From: CAYTZH01 sp964442285
Lineage (GTDB): Bacteria > Myxococcota_A > UBA9160 > JAFDET01
Direction of reading: 5' to 3'
DNA: 64,000 nucleotides
Assembly: GCA_964442285.1 (NCBI GenBank)
Contig: CAYTZH010000001.1
Span: 186,001 to 250,000, forward strand
Position numbers and translations under genes: made by a program. Shown here piece by piece: positions 34,068 through 42,429 of the stretch. Position 1 is the stretch's first letter, and every line of letters begins with the position of its first letter. The notes below the pieces were generated by a model. It was given only the letters and a program-made list of their open reading frames with translations, searched no databases and was not told the DNA's origin.

Positions 34068-34089
34068 AAACCCGCCGGGCGGCGGGTTT
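34068..34089 (-). terminator. Rho-independent-like hairpin
   Basis: AAACCCGCC-GGGC-GGCGGGTTT is a perfect 9-4-9 inverted repeat. On the minus strand it is followed by a T-rich stretch and a run of six T (positions 34053-34048). It could terminate either the MATE transcript, whose stop is about 130 bp upstream, or the short transcript from the orphan promoter. Confidence 0.55.
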
Positions 34090-34106
34090 GGCGACGAACA
34101 AACCGG

Positions 34107-34134
34107 AATATAGCGTGCCAACGCTACCTGTCAA
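34107..34134 (-). promoter_or_regulatory. Consensus-like promoter with built-in operator
   Basis: On the minus strand TTGACA (34134-34129) is separated by 16 bases from TATATT (34112-34107). Between and touching the -10 lies TAGCGT-TGGC-ACGCTA (34126-34111), a perfect 6-4-6 inverted repeat. No other promoter in the window has both boxes this close to consensus. Transcription would start near 34100 and meet the hairpin at once; no gene follows before the convergent LLM gene. Confidence 0.6.
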
Positions 34135-34217
34135 GAAGGCTTGGCGAAATCGCCCAGAAACGGCGTTCTACCCCCAGAATCGGCCCCATCGCGTCCCGAA
34201 ATCCGCGGCTGGAGCGC

Positions 34218-35579
34218 TCAGAAGCGGGCCTCGGGAATCGGCTCCAGGGGGAGGCTGGCCGGTCCGCGCACCCGGAGCCGCAGCACCAGCAGTCCCGCCA
34301 CCAGGGCCAGACCGAGGGCGAGTCCCCACCAGATGCCGCCGAGTCCGACCCCCACCCTGAAGGCCAGCACGAGGCCCAGGGGCAGCCCGACGACCCAGTA
34401 GGCCAGCAGGTTGTAGACCGCGGCGGGGCGGGTGTTTCCCATCCCGCGCAGCACCCCGCAGCCGACGACCTGGGCGCCGTCGAAGATCGCGAACGCCGCC
34501 GCGATCGGCAGGATGGCCGCGGCGGCGGCCACCACGCCGGGGTCCTCGGTGTAGATCCGCGGCAGGGCGCCGCGCAGCAGCACGAAGAGGGTGCCGGACG
34601 CCGCCATCACGCCGGCGCCCAGGCTCATGGCCACCCAGGCCGCGCGCTGGGCTTCCTGGGGCTTGTGGGCTCCCAGCAGGTTGCCCACCCGGGTGGCGGC
34701 GCCCTGGGAGATCCCGAGCGGCACCATGAAGGCCAGCGCCGCCAGGTTCAGGGCGACCGTGTGGGCGGCCAGGGCCTCGGCCCCGAGCCAGCCCGCGAAC
34801 AGGGTCGCGCCGGAGAACGCCCAGATCTCGAGGCCCATCTGGACGCCGACGGGCAGCCCCAGGGCCAGCATCCCGCGCAGCCCCGCGCGGGAGAGAGCCT
34901 GGCGCGTCCACGGCGTCCAGGCGCCCTGGTGGAGATCGAAGCCCAGCACCAGGGCGGCCAGCAGCACGAACATGACCACCCGGGACAGCGCAGTGGCGAT
35001 GCCCGCACCGAACAGGCCGAGCGGCGGCGAGCCCAGGTGGCCGAAGATCAGCGCCCAGTTGGCGACGACGTTGAACAGGTTCGCGCCGGCCATGACCCAC
35101 ATGGCCGGTCGCATGATCTCCCGACCCTGGAGGTACTGGCGCAGGGCCACGAAGGCGAAGGCGAAGGGCAGGCTCGGGATCTGAACGACGGCGTAGCGAT
35201 GGGCGTCGTCCACGAGGCGGGGCGCCTGGCCGGTGGCGGCGAGGAACGGACCCGTCACGAGCCAGAGCCCCGCCATGGGCACCACCAGCAGCAGACTGAG
35301 CACGAGCGCGCGCTGCAGCACCAGGCCGCAGTCGGCGCCCCGTCCCGCGCCGTGGGCCTTCGCGACGAGCGGGTCCATGCCCATCAGGATCCCGTTGCCC
35401 AGGAGCCAGGTGCCGTGCACCCAGACGTTGGCCATGGAGGCGGCCGCGAGGGCGTCGGTGCTCAGGCGGCCCACCATGATGGTGTCGACGACGCCCTGGA
35501 GCATGAAGCCGACCTGGGCCGCCACCACGGGCAGGGCCAGGCCGAGCAGCCGACGGACCTCGGAGCGCAGAGGGGGCAC
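34218..35579 (-). CDS. MATE family multidrug/organic-cation efflux transporter
   Basis: 453 aa, about twelve transmembrane helices, standard for MATE proteins. Signature stretches are PVVAAQVGFMLQGVVDTIMVGRL, GRGADCGLVLQRAL, FGHLGSPPLGLFGAGIATALSR and LGISQGAATRVGNLLGA. It exports drugs or organic cations using a Na+ or H+ gradient. The GTG at 35579 has GGAG six bases upstream; TATGCT further upstream is the probable -10. An earlier in-frame start would add 42 residues without homology. Confidence 0.9.
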   Translation of the reverse strand: MPPLRSEVRRLLGLALPVVAAQVGFMLQGVVDTIMVGRLSTDALAAASMANVWVHGTWLLGNGILMGMDPLVAKAHGAGRGADCGLVLQRALVLSLLLVVPMAGLWLVTGPFLAATGQAPRLVDDAHRYAVVQIPSLPFAFAFVALRQYLQGREIMRPAMWVMAGANLFNVVANWALIFGHLGSPPLGLFGAGIATALSRVVMFVLLAALVLGFDLHQGAWTPWTRQALSRAGLRGMLALGLPVGVQMGLEIWAFSGATLFAGWLGAEALAAHTVALNLAALAFMVPLGISQGAATRVGNLLGAHKPQEAQRAAWVAMSLGAGVMAASGTLFVLLRGALPRIYTEDPGVVAAAAAILPIAAAFAIFDGAQVVGCGVLRGMGNTRPAAVYNLLAYWVVGLPLGLVLAFRVGVGLGGIWWGLALGLALVAGLLVLRLRVRGPASLPLEPIPEARF

Positions 35580-35670
35580 GGGGGGCTCCAGTGCGGCGAA
35601 CGGCACCGCAGCATACCGGAACGCTCCCGGGGTGGCCCCGGACCCGGCGGCCGGCCACACTCCGGCGGCG

Positions 35671-36678
35671 ATGACCACGTCGATCGAGCAGTTCACCCTT
35701 CGCAACGGGAACGGTCTGGAGGCGACCCTGGTCTCCTGGGGGGCCGTGCTCGCCTCGCTGCGCGTGCCGGACCGGGCGGGCCGTGCGGGACCCGTCGTCC
35801 TCGGCTTCGACGATCCCGAGCGCTACCGGGGCGACCACCCGTGCTTCGGCGCGATCTGCGGCCGCTACGCCAACCGCATCGCCGGGGCGCGCTTCGATCT
35901 CGACGGTCGCCGCGTCGCTCTCACCGCCAACGAGGGTGCGAACCAGCTCCACGGGGGTCCCGTGGGCTTCCACCGGGTGAACTGGCGCGGGGAGGCGCTC
36001 GAGGGCGCGCACGGCCCCGGCGTGCGCTTCTCCCTCACCAGTCCCGACGGGGACCAGGGCTTCCCGGGCCGCCTCGAGGTCGAGGTGGTCTACACCCTGT
36101 CAGCCGCCGACGAGCTGCGGGTGGACTACCGCGCCTCCACCGACGCCCCGACCGTCGTGAACCTCACCCACCACAGCTACTTCAACCTCCACGATGGAGG
36201 CGCGTCGCCGGTGGTCGACCACGAGCTCGAGCTGCACGCCGGCCGCTACCTGCCCGTCGACGTCTCGAGCATCCCCACCGGCGAGCTCGCCGACGTGTCC
36301 GGCACCCGGATGGACTTCACCCGCAGCCGGCGCATCGGGGCGGCCATCGACCGCGGGGGGCGCCGGGATGGCTACGACCACTGCTACGTCGTCGACGGCT
36401 GGGACGACACGCTCCGACTCGTCGCGATGCTGCGCGATCGAGCCAGCGGGCGCGTGATGGAGCTCTGGACCACCGAGCCGGGCGTCCAGCTCTACACCGC
36501 GAACCACCTGGAGGGGATCGAGGGGCACGACGGCGTCCGCTACGGACCGCGCCACGCGGTCTGCCTCGAGGCCCAACACTTCCCGGACTCGCCGAACCGC
36601 GCCGGGTTCCCCAGCACGCGTCTCGATCCCGGGCAGGTGTACGTCCAGACGACGGTGCACCGCTTCCGCGTGGAGTAG
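35671..36678 (+). CDS. galM: Aldose 1-epimerase
   Basis: 335 aa. Mutarotase marks: GAICGRYANRI, NQLHGGPVGFH with the conserved His, NLTHHSYFNL with the catalytic His, and the catalytic Glu in HAVCLEAQHFPDSPN near the C-terminus. It interconverts alpha and beta hexoses in the cytoplasm. CACACT lies nine bases before the ATG in place of a clean TANNNT and there is no Shine-Dalgarno sequence. No other galactose genes are nearby. Confidence 0.93.
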   Translation: MTTSIEQFTLRNGNGLEATLVSWGAVLASLRVPDRAGRAGPVVLGFDDPERYRGDHPCFGAICGRYANRIAGARFDLDGRRVALTANEGANQLHGGPVGFHRVNWRGEALEGAHGPGVRFSLTSPDGDQGFPGRLEVEVVYTLSAADELRVDYRASTDAPTVVNLTHHSYFNLHDGGASPVVDHELELHAGRYLPVDVSSIPTGELADVSGTRMDFTRSRRIGAAIDRGGRRDGYDHCYVVDGWDDTLRLVAMLRDRASGRVMELWTTEPGVQLYTANHLEGIEGHDGVRYGPRHAVCLEAQHFPDSPNRAGFPSTRLDPGQVYVQTTVHRFRVE

Positions 36679-36687
36679 GATCGCCCC

Positions 36688-37590
36688 ATGGTGGACTTCA
36701 CGGCCGTCCGGGCCCATCTGCTCGACCTCCAGGATCGCATCTGTGCCGGCCTCGAGGCCGAGGACGGCGGCACGCGGTTCCGCGAAGAGCGGATCGAGGG
36801 GCCCGGCGGCACCCTGGCCCGGCCGCGCGCGCTCGAGGACGGCCCGGTGATCGAGAAGACCGCCGTCCACTTCACGCACTCGGCCGGCCCCTCGCTTCCG
36901 CCTGCCGCCACGGAACGGCGGCCCGAGCTGGCGGGCGCGCCCTTCGAGGCGGTGGCGGTCTCGCTGATCGTGCACCCCCGCAATCCCTACGCGCCGACCT
37001 CCCACGCCAACCTGCGCTTCTTCGTCGGTCGGCCCGAGGCCGGTCCGGCGGTCTGGTGGTTCGGCGGGGGCTTCGACCTCACGCCCTACTACGGCTTCGA
37101 CGAGGACTGCGTCCACTGGCACACGGTGGCCCGCGACGCGTGTGCTCCCCTCGGTTCCGACGCCTATTCGCGCTTCAAGAAGTGGTGCGACGAGTACTTC
37201 TTCCTCCCCCACCGCGGAGAGCCCCGGGGCGTGGGCGGCCTCTTCTTCGACGACCTCGATCGGCCGGACTTCGCCACCTGCTTCGAGTTCGTGCGCCGGG
37301 TGGGCGACGCCTACCTCGAGGCGTACCTGCCCGTGCTGCGGCGGCGCAAGGACATGCCCTACGGGGGGCGGGAGCGCGACTTCCAGCTCTGGCGTCGCGG
37401 CCGCTACGCCGAGTTCAACCTGGTCATCGACCGGGGCACCCGCTACGGGCTCCAGTCCGGACGCCGGATCGAGAGCGTCCTGGCCTCGCTGCCGCCCCTC
37501 GTGCGCTGGCGCTACGACTGGGCGCCCGAGCCCGGCAGCCCCGAGGCCCGGCTGACCGAGCACTTCCTCGTCCCGCGCGACTGGGTCTAG
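36688..37590 (+). CDS. hemF: Oxygen-dependent coproporphyrinogen-III oxidase
   Basis: 300 aa, full length. Characteristic segments: LIVHPRNPYAPTSHANLRFF, WWFGGGFDLTPYYGF, FKKWCDEYFFLPHRGEPRGVGGLFFDD and FNLVIDRGTRYGLQSGRRIESVL. It decarboxylates coproporphyrinogen III to protoporphyrinogen IX in haem synthesis and requires oxygen, so the host lives aerobically at least part of the time. TAGGAT (36676-36681), overlapping the galM stop, ends six bases before the ATG. Its own stop interlocks with the next gene (CTAG 37587-37590). Confidence 0.97.
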   Translation: MVDFTAVRAHLLDLQDRICAGLEAEDGGTRFREERIEGPGGTLARPRALEDGPVIEKTAVHFTHSAGPSLPPAATERRPELAGAPFEAVAVSLIVHPRNPYAPTSHANLRFFVGRPEAGPAVWWFGGGFDLTPYYGFDEDCVHWHTVARDACAPLGSDAYSRFKKWCDEYFFLPHRGEPRGVGGLFFDDLDRPDFATCFEFVRRVGDAYLEAYLPVLRRRKDMPYGGRERDFQLWRRGRYAEFNLVIDRGTRYGLQSGRRIESVLASLPPLVRWRYDWAPEPGSPEARLTEHFLVPRDWV

Positions 37591-38066
37591 AAGAGGGACC
37601 GCTGACCGTCGCGCTCGTCGACAGCGAGGGGGAGCGCGCGGAGCCCGGCCACCCAGGCCTCGGGCAGCCCGTGCTGTCGCGCGCCCGCGAGGAGGAGACC
37701 CAGGTAGCGGCGCGACGGCTTGCGCCCCGGCTGGCCGCGCCCCGACTGGTAGGTGAAGGCCGCGAGGGGCCCGTCGTCGGTGACGAGCGTGACGGGCTTG
37801 CGCAGGTAGAAGCCCCGGTGCACGCCCTCGGTGCGGTCCAGCCAGCCGGCGGCCTCCGCGTCGATCTCCCACGCCACGCCCCAGACCCGGGCGCCGGTCT
37901 CCTCGCGCAGGTTCGCGACCCCCCGCTCGCCGGGCCCGACGGCGAGATCGAACACCAGCGCGTGGTCGTCGAGGGCGGCCGCCCGCCAGGCACGGGGCCG
38001 CATGCGGCGCCGACCCAGGAACGTGTTGCGATCGACGTTGCTCCCGTAGCCGAAGTACCAGAGCAT
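37587..38066 (-). CDS. Gamma-glutamylcyclotransferase-like protein
   Basis: 159 aa. Starts MLWYFGYGSNVDRNTF, the YGSN substrate loop of the GGCT/ChaC/AIG2 fold; the expected catalytic Glu follows in WLDRTEGVHRGFY. It probably releases 5-oxoproline from gamma-glutamyl amino acids or glutathione-derived peptides, which fits a glutathione-using cell. TATGCT (minus strand, 38073-38078) ends six bases before the ATG, again without a Shine-Dalgarno sequence. Confidence 0.85.
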   Translation of the reverse strand: MLWYFGYGSNVDRNTFLGRRRMRPRAWRAAALDDHALVFDLAVGPGERGVANLREETGARVWGVAWEIDAEAAGWLDRTEGVHRGFYLRKPVTLVTDDGPLAAFTYQSGRGQPGRKPSRRYLGLLLAGARQHGLPEAWVAGLRALPLAVDERDGQRSLF

Positions 38067-38141
38067 GGAGGAAGCATAGCCACCGGCTCGAGCGCGCCCG
38101 GCGCGAGCGCCCGCCGCCCGCTTCGGCGCTACCGTGTGTCG

Positions 38142-39188
38142 ATGGGCGAGGCGACGCTCGACCGGCCCCCGCCGCGGGCCTGGCGACCCTGGTCCCAGGC
38201 GTGGATCGAGGCGGCGCCCGTGGCGCCGGTCTGGGTCGGGCTCGGCCTGGCCGCGCTGCACCTGCTCGCCGGAGCCGGCTTCTACATGGTCGCGGCCGAC
38301 CGGCTCGGCTCCGTCGGCGGACCCCCGCGCCCGCTGTGGTGGGTCGATCCGGAGGCCCTGGGCTCGACGGCGGTCTTCTCCCTGCTGATCGGCTACGGGC
38401 CGGCCGCGCTGGCCTACGCCCGGCACCACCACCGTGCGACCTTCGAGGCCCTCCGCCCCGTCCTCCGCGCCGCGCCGGGCGAGCTCGCGGGGGCCCGCGC
38501 GGAGCTCGAGCGCTTCGACGTCGGCTGGCTGCGGCTCTTCGGCGCCGTGGCCGCCGCGTCGGCCGTGCTCGTGACCCTCTTCACGACCGGGATCCCCGAG
38601 GAGCTGGGTTGGGGCAACCCCTGGCTCTTCTGGATCCTCTGGCAGAACGGCCTGGCCTTCTGGCTCAACACCCGGACCGTCGCCCATGACTTCCGGGTGT
38701 CGCGTCTGCTTTCGCGCTGGACCGAGCGCTGGGCGGAGGTGGATCCGCTGGACCGCGCGCCCCTGGCCCCCCTGGCGCGGCGCGGTCTCCAGAGTGCGCT
38801 GCTCATCGTGCTCGGGATCTCGATCTTCGTGTTCGTGAACAGCATCGGGAGCCCGTCGTCGATCCTGCCCTACACCCAGGCGGGTATGGTGGCGGTGGCC
38901 GCGGCCGCGCTCGTGCTGCCGAGCCTCGGCGTCCACAAGCGCCTGGGCAAGGCCCGGCGGGAGGCGCTCGCGCGGCTGTCGGCGGAGATCCGGGCCGCTC
39001 GCGACGACCCGCAGGCGCTCGAGCGCCGGGCCGCGCTGCTCACCCTGCGCCAGCACACGGAGGCGGCGCGCGAGTGGCCCTTCGACCTGGGCACCCTCGG
39101 CCGCTTCGCGCTCTACGCCGGGATCGGCCTCGGCTCCTGGGTCGGCGGCGCCCTGGTCGAGCGCCTCCTGGATCTGGCCATCGGTTGA
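38142..39188 (+). CDS. Integral membrane protein of unknown function
   Basis: 348 aa, not recognised. About six to seven hydrophobic segments: WVGLGLAALHLLAGAGFYMV, STAVFSLLIGYGPAALAYA, LFGAVAAASAVLVTLFTTG, WLFWILWQNGLAFWLN, LLIVLGISIFVFV, MVAVAAAALVLPSLGV and a last one at LGRFALYAGIGLGSWVGG. A cytoplasmic helical stretch rich in Arg and Ala (about 275-310) precedes the last helix. TACCGT (38130-38135) ends six bases before the ATG. The lipoprotein gene follows 14 bases later. Confidence 0.6.
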   Translation: MGEATLDRPPPRAWRPWSQAWIEAAPVAPVWVGLGLAALHLLAGAGFYMVAADRLGSVGGPPRPLWWVDPEALGSTAVFSLLIGYGPAALAYARHHHRATFEALRPVLRAAPGELAGARAELERFDVGWLRLFGAVAAASAVLVTLFTTGIPEELGWGNPWLFWILWQNGLAFWLNTRTVAHDFRVSRLLSRWTERWAEVDPLDRAPLAPLARRGLQSALLIVLGISIFVFVNSIGSPSSILPYTQAGMVAVAAAALVLPSLGVHKRLGKARREALARLSAEIRAARDDPQALERRAALLTLRQHTEAAREWPFDLGTLGRFALYAGIGLGSWVGGALVERLLDLAIG

Positions 39189-39202
39189 CCTCCGGAGGAA
39201 CG

Positions 39203-39886
39203 ATGCAGGTTCGAACGACGCCCGGTGCCCTCGTGCTCGCTTCCCTGCTCCTCGCGCTCGGCTGCGCGTCCCCGGCGCCGACCCTGGACGCGCCCGAAGC
39301 AGGCGCGGGATTCCGCGGGGGCGGCGGCGCCCCGGCTCCGGAACGCAAGATCGTCCGCTCGGGGGACCAGGTCGTCGTCGTCGAGTCTCCCGAGGACGTC
39401 GCTCCGGAGGTGCCGCGGATCGTCGAGGCTGCCGGAGGATTCGTCGAGCGATCCACGATCGCCCGCGACGAGGACGTCGAGTTCCGCTGTCGGGTTCCCG
39501 CGGCGCGCCTGGACGAGGTCATGGATGCGATCGCGGCCCTCGGCGAGGAGGCGGAGCGCTCGGTCTCCGCGGCCGACGTCACGGAGCGGGCCCTCGACCT
39601 GGAAGGTCGCATCCGCAGCAAGAAGGCCCTGCGCGACCGGATGCAGGCGCTGCTCGCGCGCGCGAGCGATCTCGACGACGTGCTCAAGATCGAGCGCGAG
39701 ATCAGCCGGCTCCAGGCCGAGATCGAGACGCTCCAGGGACGACTCGATCGCCTGGAGTCCCAGGTGGCCATGTCGGCCCTCTCGGTCGAGCTGCGCCGGC
39801 CCGAGCCGACCCGCATCCTGGGGCCGCTGGGCTACCTGGCCTACGGCCTGTGGTGGGGAATCTCCAAGCTCTTCATCATCCGCTAG
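39203..39886 (+). CDS. DUF4349-type lipoprotein
   Basis: 227 aa. Lipoprotein signal with lipobox LALGC (Cys about 21), a disordered Gly/Pro/Ala linker, then a ferredoxin-like domain (PEVPRIVEAAGGFVERSTIARDE, FRCRVPAARLDEVMDAIAALG), a long coiled coil (about 135-195) and a C-terminal transmembrane helix (GYLAYGLWWGISKLFIIR). This order matches DUF4349. GGAGG five bases upstream. Paired with the membrane protein before it. Overlaps the convergent acyl-CoA dehydrogenase by 11 bp. Confidence 0.75.
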   Translation: MQVRTTPGALVLASLLLALGCASPAPTLDAPEAGAGFRGGGGAPAPERKIVRSGDQVVVVESPEDVAPEVPRIVEAAGGFVERSTIARDEDVEFRCRVPAARLDEVMDAIAALGEEAERSVSAADVTERALDLEGRIRSKKALRDRMQALLARASDLDDVLKIEREISRLQAEIETLQGRLDRLESQVAMSALSVELRRPEPTRILGPLGYLAYGLWWGISKLFIIR

Positions 39887-41123
39887 CCGCGCCGCTGGGG
39901 ACGTCGCGGAAGGCGACGTCCTTGTCCTGGCGGGCCTCCGGCGGCAGGCGCAACACGCGCTCGGCGATGATGTTGCGCAGCACCTCGTCGGTGCCGCCGG
40001 CGATGCGCAGGCCCGGGCTCGCCAGGTAGCTCTCCTGCCAGCTGCCGCTCTGGAGCGCCGCCTCGGGGCCCAGGGCCCCGGCGGGACCGGCCAGCTCCAT
40101 GCCGAACGCGCCCATCTCCTGCATCAGCCGGGCGCCCACCAGCTTGCCCAGGCTCGCCTCGGGGCCGGGAATGCCGCCCCGGGAGAGGGCCGTGAGGCTG
40201 CGGAAGCTCGTGAGCTGCAGGCCCTTGCGACGCACGTAGAAGTCCGCGATGCGCTGGCGCACGCCCGCATCGTCGAGGGCGGGGCCGCCGTCCAGCTCCA
40301 CCTGCCGGGCGAGGGTCAGCAGCTCGCCGATCGGGTCCGAGGCGCCGCCGCCGCCCCCGATCGACGCGCGCTCGTTCATGAGCGTGGTGATGGCCACCTT
40401 CCAGCCGTTGCCCACCGCGTCGAGGCGGTCGGTGTCGGGGATGCGTACGTCGCTGAAGAAGACCTCGTTGAAGCCCGTGGCCCGGTTGATCTGTACGATC
40501 GGTCGGACCTCGATGCCGGGGGCCTTCATGTCCACCACGAAGTAGGTGAGGCCCGCGTGCTTCGGCACGTTCGGGTCGGTGCGGGTGACGAGGATCCCCC
40601 AGTCGCAGAAGTGGGCGCCCGTGGTCCAGATCTTCTGGCCGTTCACCACCCACTCGTCGCCGTCCTTCACGGCGGTGGTCCGCAGCCCGGCGAGGTCCGA
40701 GCCGGCGCTGGGCTCGCTGAAGAGCTGGCACCAGATCTCCTCGCCGGAGACCATCTTCGGCAGCCAGCGCGCCTTCTGTTCGTCGGTGCCGTGGGCCATG
40801 ATCGTCGGGCCGGCCATGCCGAGGCCGATGGCGAAGATCGGCGCCGGCGTCTCGAAGCGGGCCTCCTCCTGGCCCCAGATCACCGACTGCATGGCGTTGC
40901 CGCCCCGGCCGCCGTATTCCTTGGGCCAGGTGATGCAGGCCCAGCCCGCCTCGGCCTTCTTCTTCTGCCAGGCCTGGGCCTCCTCGACGAAGTCCGGGCC
41001 GTAGCGCTCCGAGAGCACGCCCGCGGAGCTCTCGTTCGGATCGCGCGGCTTGGCGTTGGCCTCGAGCCAGGTGCGGGCCTCCTTGCGGAAGGCGGCCTCT
41101 TCGGGGGAGTCGTTGAAGTCCAT
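39876..41123 (-). CDS. Acyl-CoA dehydrogenase, long form
   Basis: 415 aa. ACAD domains in order: N-terminal helices (EEAAFRKEARTWLEAN), the beta domain with QLFSEPSAGSDLAGLRTTAV and WTTGAHFCDWGILVTRTD, and the C-terminal helices with RIAGGTDEVLRNIIAERVL. The C-terminal GGTDEV holds an acidic pair in the place where many ACADs have the catalytic Glu. It lies 58 bp after a second ACAD gene, and the two probably form a heteromeric alpha2beta2 enzyme of the FadE26/27 or ChsE type known from steroid side-chain oxidation (inference). Confidence 0.88.
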   Translation of the reverse strand: MDFNDSPEEAAFRKEARTWLEANAKPRDPNESSAGVLSERYGPDFVEEAQAWQKKKAEAGWACITWPKEYGGRGGNAMQSVIWGQEEARFETPAPIFAIGLGMAGPTIMAHGTDEQKARWLPKMVSGEEIWCQLFSEPSAGSDLAGLRTTAVKDGDEWVVNGQKIWTTGAHFCDWGILVTRTDPNVPKHAGLTYFVVDMKAPGIEVRPIVQINRATGFNEVFFSDVRIPDTDRLDAVGNGWKVAITTLMNERASIGGGGGASDPIGELLTLARQVELDGGPALDDAGVRQRIADFYVRRKGLQLTSFRSLTALSRGGIPGPEASLGKLVGARLMQEMGAFGMELAGPAGALGPEAALQSGSWQESYLASPGLRIAGGTDEVLRNIIAERVLRLPPEARQDKDVAFRDVPSGAASG

Positions 41124-41181
41124 CGGGGGTCTCCTCGCGGGTTCGTCGGGGGGCGCGGGATTCTCGGAGCGGTCGCCTCGC

Positions 41182-42285
41182 CTAGGCGGCGGCCAGGTGA
41201 CGCACGAGCTTTTCGCGCCACTCCCGGGCGGGCCCGAGGGCCAGCCCCAGGCCCTTGGCCCTTCGGTAGAAGAGATGGCAGTCGTATTCCCAGGTGAAGC
41301 CGACGCCGCCGTAGAGCTGCACCATCTCCACGCTGGCCAGGTCGAAGGCCTCGCTGGCCGAGACCCGGGCCCCGGCCGCGGCGACCGGGAGCTCCGGGGC
41401 CTCGTTGGAGAGGGCCCAGGCGCCGTAGTAGGCGTGGGAGCGCGCCAGCTCGATGGCCACCCAGAGGTCGGCGAGCCGGTGCTTGATGGCCTGGAACGAC
41501 GCCACGGGTCGGCCGAAGGCGTAGCGGCCGAGGGTGAACTCCACGGTGAGTTCGAAGGCGCGCTGGGCCCCGCCCACCTGCTCGAAGGCGGTGAGCACCG
41601 CCGCGCGGTCGAGCAGGCCCTCCACGGCCGCCCAGCCGCTCGCCGCGCCGCCGAGCCGCTCGGCGGGCGCGTTCTCGAAGCTCACCCGGGCCACGGGCCG
41701 GGCCGGGTCGAAGCTGTCGAGGGCCTCGCGACCCACGCCGTCGCCCGCGAGCTCGACGAGGGCCAGGGCGGGCTCGCCGCCGTGCCGGGCCACCACCACC
41801 GCGAAGTCGGCGGCGGCGCCGTCGGGCACCGGGCCCTTGCTGCCGGAGAGGCGCTCGCCATCCAGGGCCGCGGTGACGGCCTCCGGGCGCAGGCTGCCCG
41901 GCTTCTCCGCCAGCGCGAAGGTGCCGATCGCCTCGCCGGCGGCGAGCTTGGGCAGCCAGTGCTTCTGCTGCGCGGGGCTGCCATGGCGCAGGATCGCCTC
42001 GGTGGCCAGGTAGACCGAGGACGAGAAGGGAAGGGGCGTCAGGGCCCGGCCCACCTCCTCGGCGATGAGCACCAGCTCCAGGTAGCCGAACCCGGCCCCG
42101 CCGTGCTCCTCGGGGATGACGGCCCCGAGCCAGCCCAGCTCGGCCGCGCCCTTCCAGAGCTCGGCGGCGTAGGGCTTGTCGGATTCGAGCACGTCCCGGC
42201 AGACCGCGAGGGGCGCATGCTCCTCCAGGTAGTCGCGGACGGTCTTCTGGAGCAGCTTCTGGTCTTCCGAGAAATCGAAGTTCAT
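41182..42285 (-). CDS. Acyl-CoA dehydrogenase, partner form
   Basis: 367 aa. Starts MNFDFSEDQKLLQKTVRDYLEEHAPL, with FALAEKPGSLRPEAVTAAL in the beta domain and VEMVQLYGGVGFTWEYDCHLFYRRAKGLGL at the end. The usual C-terminal catalytic Glu is not evident, as expected for the non-catalytic or complementary subunit of heteromeric ACADs. GGGAGAA lies about eight bases before the ATG. It is the first gene of the pair; a 16-bp palindrome lies 50 bp upstream. Confidence 0.85.
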   Translation of the reverse strand: MNFDFSEDQKLLQKTVRDYLEEHAPLAVCRDVLESDKPYAAELWKGAAELGWLGAVIPEEHGGAGFGYLELVLIAEEVGRALTPLPFSSSVYLATEAILRHGSPAQQKHWLPKLAAGEAIGTFALAEKPGSLRPEAVTAALDGERLSGSKGPVPDGAAADFAVVVARHGGEPALALVELAGDGVGREALDSFDPARPVARVSFENAPAERLGGAASGWAAVEGLLDRAAVLTAFEQVGGAQRAFELTVEFTLGRYAFGRPVASFQAIKHRLADLWVAIELARSHAYYGAWALSNEAPELPVAAAGARVSASEAFDLASVEMVQLYGGVGFTWEYDCHLFYRRAKGLGLALGPAREWREKLVRHLAAA

Positions 42286-42334
42286 TCGGGGGGTTCTCCC
42301 GGTTCGGGGGGGCCGCGCGACTCGCCCGGGCGGA

Positions 42335-42364
42335 TTGACTCGCGAGTCAACGGCGGATTATAGC
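42335..42364 (+). promoter_or_regulatory. Palindromic operator over a -35 box
   Basis: TTGACTCGCGAGTCAA (42335-42350) is a perfect 16-bp palindrome between the ACAD pair and the divergent phosphatase. TTGACT serves as a -35 and TATAGC (42359-42364) as a -10 with an 18-base spacer on the plus strand. A dimeric regulator bound here would block that promoter and could also affect the ACAD genes 50 bp away. Confidence 0.55.
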
Positions 42365-42429
42365 CGCCTTTCGGAGCGCGCCAGGCCGCTCGCTCCCGGG
42401 GCGGGCCGGGCCGCTACCCTCCGCGCCCG

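Larger units (their letters stand above)
33920..34217. other. Gene-free region with orphan promoter module
   Basis: About 298 bp between the convergent LLM and MATE genes, noticeably richer in A and T than the rest. It holds a 14-bp tandem duplication (34017-34044), a hairpin (34068-34089) and a consensus-like minus-strand promoter (34107-34134). The 73-codon minus-strand frame that runs through it crosses the promoter and has no recognisable product. Confidence 0.6.
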
